Source of the DNA: Methylophaga sp.
Lineage (GTDB): Bacteria > Pseudomonadota > Gammaproteobacteria > Nitrosococcales > Methylophagaceae
DNA length: 64,000 nt
Direction: 5' to 3'
NCBI GenBank assembly: GCA_002706095.1
Contig: PAJP01000018.1
Location: 1-64,000, forward strand
Notes under the pieces: model-generated
The model's input: the letters and a program-made list of their open reading frames with translations, nothing else
Told to the model about the DNA's origin: nothing
Databases searched by the model: none
Part shown: in pieces, positions 1-9,123 of the stretch
Numbering within the stretch: position 1 is the stretch's first letter
Layout: the number at the start of each line of letters is the position of its first letter
Made by a program: the position numbers and the translations under genes

Positions 1-200
1 AGATAAGAGAATTTATGAAGTCTGTCAGGGCACTTCATTTATCAAGTGCTTACTTATTTGAAACGCTATAATTTTTGTGGGGATCGTACAGGGTCAGAGT
101 GTTTGATTTTAAATAAAGAGATTAAATTAATTCGATAGTTATTCAAGCAGGATCGCTCATGACTCGCATACAAAGTGTTATTTTTAATTAAAGAAAGAAG

Positions 201-473
201 ATGGTTGGAATGGAAGCGACAATCAAAACTCTTGCAATAATTTCAATTATCCCTAGCCTGTTATGGCTGTTGATTACTATGCACGTTTTGCACTTTTCTG
301 AATTAAATAGAGAGGCTTTTAAAGGCTTTTTTCAGTTCTGGCCATTCTACGATGAAATGAAAACCAACTATCCTGTTAGTAGTAAATGGGCAAGAACTCT
401 TACTTATACTAGCGTTGTTCTTGCCTTACCTTGGTTTTTATTAAGTATCTATAATCTATGCCAAAAAACATAA
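201..473 (+). CDS. Small hypothetical membrane protein
   Basis: A 90-residue protein of unknown function. Two hydrophobic segments are visible, at about residues 9-30 and 67-85, so it is probably an inner-membrane protein with a short charged loop between them. A purine-rich stretch (aaagaaagaag) precedes the ATG at 201; a second ATG three codons later is an alternative start. It is the first of three unrelated small genes on the same strand. The bases just after its stop resemble the 5' end of an integron attC site, so it may be a cassette gene, but this is weak. No family recognised. Confidence 0.5.
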   Translation: MVGMEATIKTLAIISIIPSLLWLLITMHVLHFSELNREAFKGFFQFWPFYDEMKTNYPVSSKWARTLTYTSVVLALPWFLLSIYNLCQKT

Positions 474-602
474 CAAGGCGCTCAAGAAAACTCCGACCAC
501 AAAAAGCGTGAAATCAAGAGGACACTCAACTTGATCTAAGCGCTCCAACGAGCCCGTGAACTGGGCTTTATATATCAAATAGTCAACAATAAGGATGTTG
601 AA

Positions 603-1100
603 ATGTTCAAATTTATTAAATCTCTATTTTTCTTTATGTTACTACTGGGTGCAGTAAACAACTTTTTGATATTCATAGGCCAAATTCCGGATGAAAAGGC
701 AGTCACGGGTGATGAGTTACCAGATTCAGCAAAGCTAGCGCTTATCGAATCAGGAATTATTTCTGAAGATGAGAAAATTGAATACTATTATTCTGAAGGT
801 ATTTTATCGTTTGTAGATTATGGAAATCTATTCACTGATATTAGGGTTATATCATATGAGGTAGATCAAGAGTCCGACTCGCGCTATGTGTATTACGCAC
901 ATTATGGTGATATCTCTGATATTAAATTCAACAAGTCAGACAGTCTATTGGATGATTCGGTAATCGAAGTATATGAAAACGGAGATTTAAGTTTTTTTTT
1001 AGTAGTATCGAATAAGGGCAATCTCGATGAGGCTTTCTATAAAAAGTTAGTCCAAGTTTGGAAATCTAAAAAAGAAGAATCAAGGTGGCTGCGAACTTGA
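603..1100 (+). CDS. Hypothetical exported or membrane-anchored protein
   Basis: A 165-residue protein I do not recognise. Residues 1-27 form a hydrophobic N-terminal segment with basic residues in front, so it is a signal anchor or signal peptide. The rest is acidic, rich in Asp, Glu, Ser and Tyr, and probably periplasmic. The ATG at 603 follows an aaggatgttgaa sequence that can serve as ribosome binding site. AT-rich like its neighbours, it sits between two other unknown genes separated by roughly 100-130 bases, an arrangement that would fit a gene-cassette series but does not prove it. Confidence 0.55.
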   Translation: MFKFIKSLFFFMLLLGAVNNFLIFIGQIPDEKAVTGDELPDSAKLALIESGIISEDEKIEYYYSEGILSFVDYGNLFTDIRVISYEVDQESDSRYVYYAHYGDISDIKFNKSDSLLDDSVIEVYENGDLSFFLVVSNKGNLDEAFYKKLVQVWKSKKEESRWLRT

Positions 1101-1212
1101 TTTAGGATGATATTGCTGGTGATAAAAGGCGGGTTAACTATTTATTCATAATCAAGCCCAAGCCATGCAGCAGAACATTGACGTACCCAGAAATTGAGGC
1201 GTTACAAGGTTT

Positions 1213-1773
1213 ATGAAAAGAGTCATCTCAATATTCATCATGATTTTTATTGGCTCAGTGCAGGCCGAAGATTTTGGAACTTGTGGTTATGTTCCAAAGA
1301 AGACTGAGCAATATCATTATCCAGAATGGAAAGTGTTTGATCGCTGTGCTTCATATGACTTTGGGGTGCTGCGAATATCACAAGAGCATAGAAAGAGACT
1401 TCATTTTGGAACTGACGACTTGGCTGTATTTTTTACTTCTGGTCAGTATTTCTACGTGAAATCGGATGGTAGATTTCTTCCTGTCATGTTTTATGATAAC
1501 GGCGCTGACTATTTTCGAGAAGGATTAACTCGCTCCCGGAAAAACGGGAAAATCGAATTCTATGACAAGCATTTTGAGTTGGTACTTTCGACTGGCTATG
1601 ATTGGGCGTGGCCGTTTCATGACGGTTTGGCTCTTGTCTGTAAGGGTTGTGTTCTGACTCCAATGGAACATGGCCACAAAGCACTCGAAGGTGGCTTATG
1701 GGGCTACATAAACAAGAAGGGAGAGGAAGTGGTACCGGTCAAATACAAGTCTTCTGATCTTCCTCGCCAGTAA
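1213..1773 (+). CDS. Exported WG-repeat protein
   Basis: A 186-residue protein with a signal peptide (about residues 1-18, ending in VQA) and a C-terminal WG (KWG) repeat, seen as GLWGYINKKGEEVVPVKY near residues 161-178. WG repeats are beta-rich modules of unknown ligand found in many secreted bacterial proteins. Cysteines are present (FGTCGY, DRCASY, CKGC), so disulfides are likely in the periplasm. The start was chosen because the signal peptide begins there. No operon partner can be inferred; the gap downstream is about 280 bases. Confidence 0.6.
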   Translation: MKRVISIFIMIFIGSVQAEDFGTCGYVPKKTEQYHYPEWKVFDRCASYDFGVLRISQEHRKRLHFGTDDLAVFFTSGQYFYVKSDGRFLPVMFYDNGADYFREGLTRSRKNGKIEFYDKHFELVLSTGYDWAWPFHDGLALVCKGCVLTPMEHGHKALEGGLWGYINKKGEEVVPVKYKSSDLPRQ

Positions 1774-2050
1774 AATTTTTAAGAAAAATCCTGTTGGTCA
1801 TTTATTATGTGGATAGGGAGCGCCGTCCAGCCATATATTCAACCTCTTCATTGGTAGGGCTAACAAAAAAGGCGTTTAGCCTGCATACTAATAGAAACGG
1901 TATATATCAAAGATGCTGACTGATCCTTAAAAATCAATAAGTAAACTAATCGCTTAATCAAGTATTCATCATTTCACACAATAAGCTAATGCTCATATGA
2001 GGTGCGAAAAGTGCGAAATAAAGCAATCACATTAACAGGCTTTTTCTCTC

Positions 2051-3076
2051 ATGATTGATTTGTTCGTGGGATGGCCTGCCGCTACCTACATTAGCTTCGC
2101 TATTTGTACCGTTATTATTTTATTTGCTGGTGTGCGTATCACTCGGTTAGCTGATGCCTTGGGAAAACGTACTGGGATAGGATCTGCCTTATTTGGTGCC
2201 GTGCTTTTGGGCGGTACCACTTCACTACCGGGCATCATCACGTCAGTGAGCACAGCTTGGCAAGGTTATGCGGATCTTGCTGTCAGTAATGCGGTGGGCG
2301 GCATTGCTGCACAAACGACCTTTTTAATATTCGCTGATATGATTTACCGCCGTGCTAACTTGGAGCACGCAGCGGCCTCACTTGAAAATTTAGTTCAATG
2401 CACTTTGTTGATTGCTCTGCTGTCGATTGCCTTGGTGGGGCTAACCGGCCCTGAAGTCACTTTGTTTGCCATTCATCCTGTGTCTATCATTTTATTGTTG
2501 GCTTACGGTTTTGGTTTACGCCTAATTTCCGATACTCAACATCAACCACTTTGGTTTGCTTCGAACACCAAAGAAACCAAGCCAGAAAGTGAGATATCCA
2601 TCCCAGAAGGTAAGTTATCTACTTTATGGTGGAAATTTAGTGGCTATGCTGTGGCTATTGCTTTTGCTGGTTATGGCATAGGTGAGACCGGTATTGCCAT
2701 CGCCAAAATCACAGGGCTTTCCGAGACAGTGGTTGGGACGCTATTCACTTCTGTTGCGACGTCACTACCTGAATTAGTGACGGTTTTGTTTGCTGTGCGG
2801 ATGGGGGCGCTTACATTAGCTGTTGGCGATATTATTGGCGGAAACAGTTTCGATGTGTTGTTTTTAGCCTTTTCTGACTTTGCTTATCAAGATGGCTCAA
2901 TCTATCACGCCACAACACAAGACACGGCATTCATTCTGACCATTAATTTATTGATGAGTACGGTTTTGCTGCTAGGTTTATTGCGTAGGAAGCGAAATGG
3001 TATTGGCAATATTGGCTTTGAAGGCTTTATGGTGCTAATACTGTATGCATTGGCCGTTGTTGTGGTGACCAGCTAA
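2051..3076 (+). CDS. CaCA-family sodium/calcium (cation) exchanger
   Basis: A 341-residue integral membrane protein of the calcium/cation antiporter superfamily, which exchanges Ca2+ or another cation for Na+ or H+ across the inner membrane. The two inverted alpha repeats are visible: GGTTSLPGIITS at about residues 54-65 and TSVATSLPELVT near 230-242, each with the conserved Ser-Leu-Pro core, the second followed by GDIIGGNSFDV. About ten hydrophobic helices are present with a hydrophilic central loop near 165-195. Length is normal for the family. The substrate cannot be read from sequence. The ATG lacks a strong ribosome binding site. Confidence 0.85.
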   Translation: MIDLFVGWPAATYISFAICTVIILFAGVRITRLADALGKRTGIGSALFGAVLLGGTTSLPGIITSVSTAWQGYADLAVSNAVGGIAAQTTFLIFADMIYRRANLEHAAASLENLVQCTLLIALLSIALVGLTGPEVTLFAIHPVSIILLLAYGFGLRLISDTQHQPLWFASNTKETKPESEISIPEGKLSTLWWKFSGYAVAIAFAGYGIGETGIAIAKITGLSETVVGTLFTSVATSLPELVTVLFAVRMGALTLAVGDIIGGNSFDVLFLAFSDFAYQDGSIYHATTQDTAFILTINLLMSTVLLLGLLRRKRNGIGNIGFEGFMVLILYALAVVVVTS

Positions 3077-3120
3077 GCGCATATGAAAAATACTATGCAG
3101 TTGAATGATGAGGTGAGTCT

Positions 3121-3630
3121 ATGAAAAGGATGATTGTATTAGCGCTGTTACTGTGTCCGGTCATCTCATTGGCGGCACCAGAGGAAGCCTTAATGTCTAT
3201 ACTTGAAGCCTCACCGGAAAACCTTCAAGCATCATCAGAAACTCAAAATGCATTAGAGACGCTTAAACAACAAGGCATCATCAATAATGAACCTGATATT
3301 GTTGCCGATTACAATCATATCTACATCACCAACAAGCCGCTGCCGGTATTGGGTGGGGTGTTGTTGGCTTTAGATCATGAGTATCTTGAAGATTGGATAG
3401 GGTGCTGTGTCAATCCTGGCATGGCTTTGGTTCTGCAGGTGCAGAAGGATAGGGATGACACAACTGCGTTAGCGTCGTTTGCTAAGGAAAACCATTGCAA
3501 AGTGATACCTTTTGAGCAGTCTTTCATGACAAAGGACTTAAAAGAGGCTGCCTTTGACCATATCAAAAAAGACGATATTTTGGTGATTTCTTGTAAACTA
3601 AGTGATAGAAATTATGAGTCTAGGGAGTAG
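3121..3630 (+). CDS. Hypothetical exported protein
   Basis: A 169-residue unknown protein with a clear signal peptide (residues 1-19, ending SLAA) and a good ribosome binding site (gaggtgag) in front of the ATG. It lies 44 bases after the cation exchanger on the same strand and may be co-transcribed. Three cysteines (GCC near residue 99, CKV near 122, SCK near 159) may form disulfides in the periplasm. No domain recognised. Confidence 0.6.
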   Translation: MKRMIVLALLLCPVISLAAPEEALMSILEASPENLQASSETQNALETLKQQGIINNEPDIVADYNHIYITNKPLPVLGGVLLALDHEYLEDWIGCCVNPGMALVLQVQKDRDDTTALASFAKENHCKVIPFEQSFMTKDLKEAAFDHIKKDDILVISCKLSDRNYESRE

Positions 3631-3678
3631 GTTAGAAACCTATCAACTGACTTAGGATTTACTGACTAGCTCCAGACT

Positions 3679-4428
3679 TTATGGTTCATTGATATAAGGC
3701 AACTGCTCTTGTAGTTCCTTTAATTCTTTTCTGTGTTCATATAAATCGTCAAGCTCTGAGTCTAATTGCTTAATCTGTACTAGTAGTTGTTCTAAATATT
3801 GTGATTTAGACATCGTGTGACGACCTTCTTTCAGATAGGTGTCCAGATGGTTTTGTAATTCTTCAACGGTATTAATGAATGCCCCATTGTTTTTCTCAGC
3901 AGGGTTATGATCATTGACTAACAAGATAATGTCATTCACTGAAACGGGGACATTGATTTTCTTGAATTGACCATCAGCGATTTTTATTGAAGCTGGCTTT
4001 TGGTTCTTGGGATCATAGATAACGGGTATGATTTTGTTGATTCTGGCACCATATAATTCTGCGTAGCCTGGTTGTTGTGGATTTTTGCTACCAGTCATGG
4101 CCTTTTTAGCAAAGTTGTGAACCTGTTTAATATGCATCGTGGTGTTTTTGTCCGGCCAACTTTCGTTTTTAGCGTCAACAATGACGGCGATATGAATACC
4201 CGCCTTTTGCTTTTTGAGATGTTCATCGTACATTCTCCAGAAAGTCTGGTAATCCAGCGGTTTTTTTAGCACGGGGATTGGTAGAAATTGTCCCTCACGT
4301 GCCTTTGCTTTAATCTCTTCAGGTTCAACTTCAAATGTCAGTTCTTTTGGTTCAGCTAGCACCTTCGGACCGAAACTGACAACAAAGACCGCTATTAATG
4401 AGTACATCACATGGGCTGATTTTTTCAT
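3679..4428 (-). CDS. Hypothetical exported protein with C-terminal coiled coil
   Basis: A 249-residue protein with a signal peptide (residues 1-25, ending VLA). The middle part is mixed alpha/beta with a Lys-rich character (TMHIKQVHNFAKKAM). The last about 45 residues, LEQLLVQIKQLDSELDDLYEHR onward in heptads, look like a coiled coil. The stretch VNDIILLVNDHNPAEKNNGA resembles cupredoxin-like or plastocyanin-like exported proteins that carry IxxxNxxxxxH features, but copper ligands are not complete enough to claim it. First of three minus-strand genes (3679-6364), 64 bases from the next. Confidence 0.55.
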   Translation of the reverse strand: MKKSAHVMYSLIAVFVVSFGPKVLAEPKELTFEVEPEEIKAKAREGQFLPIPVLKKPLDYQTFWRMYDEHLKKQKAGIHIAVIVDAKNESWPDKNTTMHIKQVHNFAKKAMTGSKNPQQPGYAELYGARINKIIPVIYDPKNQKPASIKIADGQFKKINVPVSVNDIILLVNDHNPAEKNNGAFINTVEELQNHLDTYLKEGRHTMSKSQYLEQLLVQIKQLDSELDDLYEHRKELKELQEQLPYINEP

Positions 4429-4492
4429 TTAGTTTCCTTTAATTAAGCTTGAGGATACATTCATTTATCCGTTCCTTTTTCACTGAATCTTC

Positions 4493-5362
4493 TTAATCTG
4501 AGTTGTCTAGGTGTGACTGAAGTATTTCAATGGCTTTTGAATAGCGCTTGGAAAGTGAGGCTGCTTTTTCAGGGGGGAGGGATTTAAGTCTTTCAGGATC
4601 TGTGTTGTCGAGCAGGTCACACAGTTTGACTTGGATTGCACCTAATGGGCCCGTCTTGGCCAGCAGTTGAATGCGTTGTTTATACGTTAGCCCATCGTCA
4701 GCTTGTTTGGTAACAGCCTCGACAATGTGGATTGTCTTGTCCGAATAACCTCGCTCTCGTAGTTCCTGAGAAGTGATGCCACAGTCCTCTATCACATCAT
4801 GTAGCAGGGCGGCATGACGCACATCTTCATCTGCATCTGGAAACAGTTTTTGTAATCGCATATGTACACGTAGAGGATGTTGTACATAGGGCTGCCCAGC
4901 TTTATCTGTTTGTTTGGAATGGAGCTTGATAATCCATGTTTTTATATTATGGATTGACCGCTCAATCTGCCATGATGCCCATTGTTCATCGCTGACATTG
5001 TCGTCATTGAAAATATCGTAAACGCCCAAGCTGTACATTTGCTCAGCTAAATTTGCATGCAATTCATCGTCAACATCAGGAAGGGCCTTACCGTCTGTAT
5101 CTGTAATACAATTAGTGATCAGGAAAAGCTGATCTCTATAGATATCCTCATGCGGAGGAGCCCCCCAGACATGATCCATCATTTCACTTAATGACTGAAG
5201 CTTATCAAGCCGCTGTTCTTCCGGGCCAGGGATACGATATAGTAATTCGGTGTTTCGATAATTGTTAGCACAGTATCGAACAATCGCTTTGATTGCCTCC
5301 CATTCACGGGTAGACGCATCAATGGTGGCGAACGCATATTCTGTTCGGGTGATGGAAATCAT
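4493..5362 (-). CDS. HD-domain protein, SpoT/MESH1-like putative alarmone hydrolase
   Basis: A 289-residue cytosolic protein. The C-terminal half (about 145-285) is an HD phosphohydrolase domain of the RelA/SpoT type: H162 in QHPLRVH, the HD pair at H188-D189 in AALLHDVIED, E192-D193, and the distal D249 in VKLCDLLDN. This is the layout of SpoT and stand-alone small alarmone hydrolases that remove the 3' pyrophosphate of (p)ppGpp. Residues 1-140 match nothing I recognise. There is no synthetase, TGS or ACT domain. Length is longer than typical MESH1 (about 180). Hydrolase activity on ppGpp is inference. The flanking genes encode exported unknown proteins and give no hint. Confidence 0.65.
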   Translation of the reverse strand: MISITRTEYAFATIDASTREWEAIKAIVRYCANNYRNTELLYRIPGPEEQRLDKLQSLSEMMDHVWGAPPHEDIYRDQLFLITNCITDTDGKALPDVDDELHANLAEQMYSLGVYDIFNDDNVSDEQWASWQIERSIHNIKTWIIKLHSKQTDKAGQPYVQHPLRVHMRLQKLFPDADEDVRHAALLHDVIEDCGITSQELRERGYSDKTIHIVEAVTKQADDGLTYKQRIQLLAKTGPLGAIQVKLCDLLDNTDPERLKSLPPEKAASLSKRYSKAIEILQSHLDNSD

Positions 5363-5407
5363 AGCTGTTTTGCAACTGAGTAATCTGTTTTATAAGCTTG
5401 AGTCATC

Positions 5408-6364
5408 TTATTGTTGTTCTTTTTGTTTCATGACTTCCTGGTAGCCTTCCTTCACTTTTTTATCGCCTTGTAAGGCTTTCTCCCAGGCCATTTCTTCAAA
5501 AGATTTAGCTTGTTTTCTAAATTGTTTGAAGTCTTCCATGCATTGAGCAGCTTTTGCTAAGCTCGATTTGGAGCCTGAGGGATCACTGTACTGCGAGTGC
5601 GCATTTTTTAGAGATGTAAAGGCTTGTTTATACTCAGTTAATGCGGAATTGAAATAAGCTATCGCGTCTTCATTCAAGTTGAGTGCTTCAAAAAATATTG
5701 GGTTTGCTGTGTTGGCAAAGAACTGTCTGTAATCTTCACGTCGTTGCAATGCAGTTTGCAGTGGCTTTTCGATTTTTTGAATAGCAACTTTTACTGCTTT
5801 CATAAGCGTTTCGACGCCCGTTATCAATGACCGATTAGTATTGTTGTGGTTTTCTTGTTCAAAAGCATATGATCCTTTATTGGCGTCCTTCCAATTTCTA
5901 TAGGCCAGATCTTTAGTCAGTTTTACTTGGCCTTGATCATCTATATTGAAACCTAATCTGTCAGGGTTGATACGCTCATCAGCAATGCCACCTTGCTTAG
6001 GCCTAAATCTAAAATCTATCACCTGTTTGTTATACAAGGCAGCATGAGGAAACTTCGGACATATTTTTTTGATTTCAGGAATGATGGTTTGCTGTAAGTA
6101 AGTAGCAGGGTTAGAAGTCAGAACCGACTGTCTGACTGCTTTATTGTCGTACTCAACGACTACTCTGACATAAGGATGGGAGCACCATTGACTGCCTGAT
6201 GAGTAAAAGGAAGACATGGTGGTGAATCCTTTGCCTTCATGCAAAATGAAGTCATTCAAATCGTTATAGTAACGCTCACTTTTATCCTGTGCGCTCACCT
6301 GACCACAACACATTAAAAGAGCTAGCAATACCAAGATAGGTACATCTGATCGATTTTGCTTCAT
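5408..6364 (-). CDS. Hypothetical exported protein
   Basis: A 318-residue unknown protein with a hydrophobic signal peptide (about residues 7-26; CCGQVSAQ suggests cleavage after VSA, although the Cys pair could also suggest lipidation). The middle contains SSGSQWCSHPYVRVVVEY and a second Cys near IKKICPKFP. The C-terminal third is helical and Lys/Gln-rich, ending in KQKEQQ. It lies 45 bases upstream of the HD-domain gene on the same strand. A similar exported protein is encoded at 6765 on the other strand. Function unknown. Confidence 0.55.
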   Translation of the reverse strand: MKQNRSDVPILVLLALLMCCGQVSAQDKSERYYNDLNDFILHEGKGFTTMSSFYSSGSQWCSHPYVRVVVEYDNKAVRQSVLTSNPATYLQQTIIPEIKKICPKFPHAALYNKQVIDFRFRPKQGGIADERINPDRLGFNIDDQGQVKLTKDLAYRNWKDANKGSYAFEQENHNNTNRSLITGVETLMKAVKVAIQKIEKPLQTALQRREDYRQFFANTANPIFFEALNLNEDAIAYFNSALTEYKQAFTSLKNAHSQYSDPSGSKSSLAKAAQCMEDFKQFRKQAKSFEEMAWEKALQGDKKVKEGYQEVMKQKEQQ

Positions 6365-6764
6365 AAAAGAATCCTTTTTTATTTTAGCTAATGGTGTGGT
6401 GACAAGATTAAGTCAATGCATTCATTTTAATGGTAAGTGAGAAATGTGCAAATTCATATAAATCATAAGGTTACGGTTTAGTGCATATTTCTGGCTGGCC
6501 CGGCACTGACAGTACTGTTAGGTGTAGGCCTGAACCATTATGTTTATCAGTAATGACACTGTAAGCAAAAGTGTTATAGATTGATGGCAAATAGGCTGTT
6601 ACTTATTTGTAAGATTCAATATGAATGAGGCAGATTGCTCACCTAATCTGCTCGCTCAACTGCCCTCAACACTCAGTTAATCAAATACGTTTAATCTAAT
6701 GGATATGGAAGGATGACACCATTCTTATGATGTTAACTGCGAATAAATAATAGAGGAATATGTG
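6365..6764. other. Intergenic region between divergent genes
   Basis: About 400 bases between two divergent exported-protein genes, so it should hold both promoters. I see no convincing sigma-70 pair. A more GC-rich patch at roughly 6482-6552 could encode a short hydrophobic run ending LLGVGLNHYVYQ before a stop; it may be the relic of a membrane protein gene but is too short to assign. Confidence 0.3.
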
Positions 6765-7520
6765 ATGTTGAAACTGTTATTACCGGTCGTGCTTTTTTCT
6801 TTAAGTTCGGTGAATACTCATGCTAGCGATATACGAAAAGAAAATCTTGGCAATGTTGAAGGTGTGATGGCTACCGCTCACGGGTATTGGAAAGGTGATC
6901 AAATCTTCTTCAGGCACGACGAAAGTTTATACAAAATAATGCTTTCAGCTTATACCAACACCGGGGCCTTTGACGCGGATATGCCATTGCAAGTGAATAT
7001 GTCAGGGAAAAAAAATACTTTATGCTCTACTTATTTTCTCGACAAGGACTATTCGTATGATGAAATGAAGGCGTTTGCTGAACAGTATTCGAGATCAAAG
7101 GTCAGGCTGCTTAATGTCCATCAAGTCTATTTAAACAATAAACGGTTGCACTGTACCTTTACTGATTTTGACGTGCTGGCGACGCGACAGGAACTGGCTG
7201 AGCAACGAGAAAAAGAGAAGCAAAAAGTCATTCAGGAAAGAGAGGGCTTTAGCTTTGAAGGTGATTTGGACGTGCAAGTGCCTTATCTTACGCTCAGATT
7301 TAAAGGGGTCAACACGCCTCGTGTTCTAGATGGCGAAATAACAACTGAAACACTACATCATTATTGCGGTAATACCATTCCCTACACACAAGCCATGAAA
7401 AAAGAGCAATTGCTTGAGATTAGACAGGGCCTGAAACAATCTGGTGGTAAGGCAAAGCTAAATAAGCTAAAAATTTCGAGTGGGAAATGCACGGTGGAAG
7501 AGGTTGTTCCTGTAGGCTAG
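6765..7520 (+). CDS. Hypothetical exported protein
   Basis: A 251-residue protein starting at the ATG at 6765, seven bases after an AGAGGAA ribosome binding site; a GTG one codon earlier is less well spaced. Signal peptide residues 1-20 (ending THAS). A Lys/Glu-rich helix near residues 140-165 (LAEQREKEKQKVIQE) separates two halves. Four or five cysteines are spread through the mature part. No family recognised. It and the gene at 5408 are divergently arranged and both encode exported proteins of unknown role. Confidence 0.55.
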   Translation: MLKLLLPVVLFSLSSVNTHASDIRKENLGNVEGVMATAHGYWKGDQIFFRHDESLYKIMLSAYTNTGAFDADMPLQVNMSGKKNTLCSTYFLDKDYSYDEMKAFAEQYSRSKVRLLNVHQVYLNNKRLHCTFTDFDVLATRQELAEQREKEKQKVIQEREGFSFEGDLDVQVPYLTLRFKGVNTPRVLDGEITTETLHHYCGNTIPYTQAMKKEQLLEIRQGLKQSGGKAKLNKLKISSGKCTVEEVVPVG

Positions 7521-7682
7521 TACGAACACAAAATGACGTTTTTCTGCTACCGCTGTTCTTGTATGGATGCAGTGATAAGCACAAATAGGGATATTATTCG
7601 ATAACATCTCGGTCGAAAATGTCTTTTGCTGGGTTCAAGCCCGATATAATTAACTGTTAATTTTATTTAAGGATTTACCTCT

Positions 7683-8903
7683 GTGTTTCGTTCCTTTTTC
7701 CCTCAGCCTAAACTGTTCTTTCTATCAGCACTTATCTGGACAGCCATTGTGGTGGCCTTTTGGTATTTATTAGGTGACGATATCGGGCGTTGGTTAGGAT
7801 TTAATTTGCCGGATGGTGAGACCGAGCCCGTTATCGGCGTCGGTTTTTTTGTGACACCCCAGTTCCTTTGGTTTTACTGTTATTACCTGTTTGTCTCTGC
7901 TGTCTTTGCTTTGTTCTGGTTCACTTATTCACCGCATCGCTGGCAGTGGTGGTCAGTTGTCGGTTCCCAGCTGATTCTGTTTACAACTTACTTTTCAGTT
8001 CAGGTCATGGTTGCCATTAATGAGTGGCGACGTCCGTTTTTTGATGCCGTGCAAAATGCACTGAGTAAGGAGGGGAGTGTCACCTCAGACCTTTTATATG
8101 GACTGATTATAGATTTCGCTTCAATCGCTTTTGTCGCCATTATTGTGCTGGTGATGACAAACTTCTTCGTCAAACATTATGTGTTTCGTTGGCGCACAGC
8201 GATGAATAATTATTATGTGTCTCGTTGGGAAGAAGTGAGAAATATCGAAGGTGCTTCGCAACGTATCCAGGAAGACACCATGCGCTTTGCCTCCATTGTT
8301 GAGGACTTGGGTGTCAAAATCATTGAATCAGTGATGACATTGTTTGCTTTCTTACCCGTATTATTTGCCTTGTCGAAATATGTCACTGAGTTTCCATTGA
8401 TTGGTCAAATACCGGCCCCTTTATTTAATGCGGCGCTAGCCTGGTCAATTTTCGGTACTTTGGTAGTGGCTATTGCTGGTGCTAAGTTGCCTGGTCTTTA
8501 TTTCAAAAACCAGCGTGTGGAGGCGGCCTATCGTAAGGAGCTGGTTTATGGTGAAGACAATGCTGATCGTGCTCAACCACCGACACTGAGAGAGTTATTC
8601 GGTAACGTCAGGAAAAACTATTTCCGTCTTTACTTTCACTATTGCTATTTCGATATTTTCCGCTACAGCTATCTGCAGGCCGATAATATTTTTGTCTATG
8701 TGATCTTGATACCAACCATTGCCGCCGGAGCCATCACATTTGGTCTCTTGCAACAAATCCTGACGGCATTCGGGCAGGTCTCAAGCTCATTTCAATACTT
8801 AGTCAATTCTTGGGCGACGATCGTTGAGCTGCAATCCATCCATAAACGTCTGGCTGGATTTGAGGCGACATTTGAGGGACGGAAGATGCCAGAATTAGCG
8901 TGA
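7683..8903 (+). CDS. sbmA: SbmA/BacA-family peptide transporter
   Basis: A 406-residue inner-membrane protein of the SbmA/BacA family. It starts at GTG 7683 with AAGGA nine bases upstream. These proteins are proton-driven dimeric importers of peptides such as bleomycin, microcins and proline-rich antimicrobial peptides. The sequence shows the characteristic start (FRSFFPQPKLFF), several membrane helices, the motif VMVAINEWRRPFFDAVQNA near residues 103-121, and a C-terminal VNSWATIVELQSIHKRLAGF. There is no nucleotide-binding domain, as expected for SbmA and unlike the related ABCD transporters. Length matches E. coli SbmA (406). It appears monocistronic. Confidence 0.9.
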   Translation: MFRSFFPQPKLFFLSALIWTAIVVAFWYLLGDDIGRWLGFNLPDGETEPVIGVGFFVTPQFLWFYCYYLFVSAVFALFWFTYSPHRWQWWSVVGSQLILFTTYFSVQVMVAINEWRRPFFDAVQNALSKEGSVTSDLLYGLIIDFASIAFVAIIVLVMTNFFVKHYVFRWRTAMNNYYVSRWEEVRNIEGASQRIQEDTMRFASIVEDLGVKIIESVMTLFAFLPVLFALSKYVTEFPLIGQIPAPLFNAALAWSIFGTLVVAIAGAKLPGLYFKNQRVEAAYRKELVYGEDNADRAQPPTLRELFGNVRKNYFRLYFHYCYFDIFRYSYLQADNIFVYVILIPTIAAGAITFGLLQQILTAFGQVSSSFQYLVNSWATIVELQSIHKRLAGFEATFEGRKMPELA

Positions 8904-9123
8904 TTCATTACTGGAGAATGCGGTTAAGAGACGTTTTGCGTTTGATCTGTAACGGTTAACGAGATAGCTCTGATGCCTAGCTTTTGATATGCGATTTTTA
9001 TATTGAATTTAAACGATAAAATTCATATCCGTTATGAAAAAAGAACGGCATAATATGGCAAACCAAATTCTGGTTCAGGCATTGACTGACAAGTCATGAC
9101 GCATTTAATCATTGGAATATCAG

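Noticed and set aside
9055..9105. GGCAAACC followed by a short stem before the lytic transglycosylase gene, resembling the start of a GEMM riboswitch
   Set aside because: The essential GACGCAAAGCC and GGGUUGC parts are missing.
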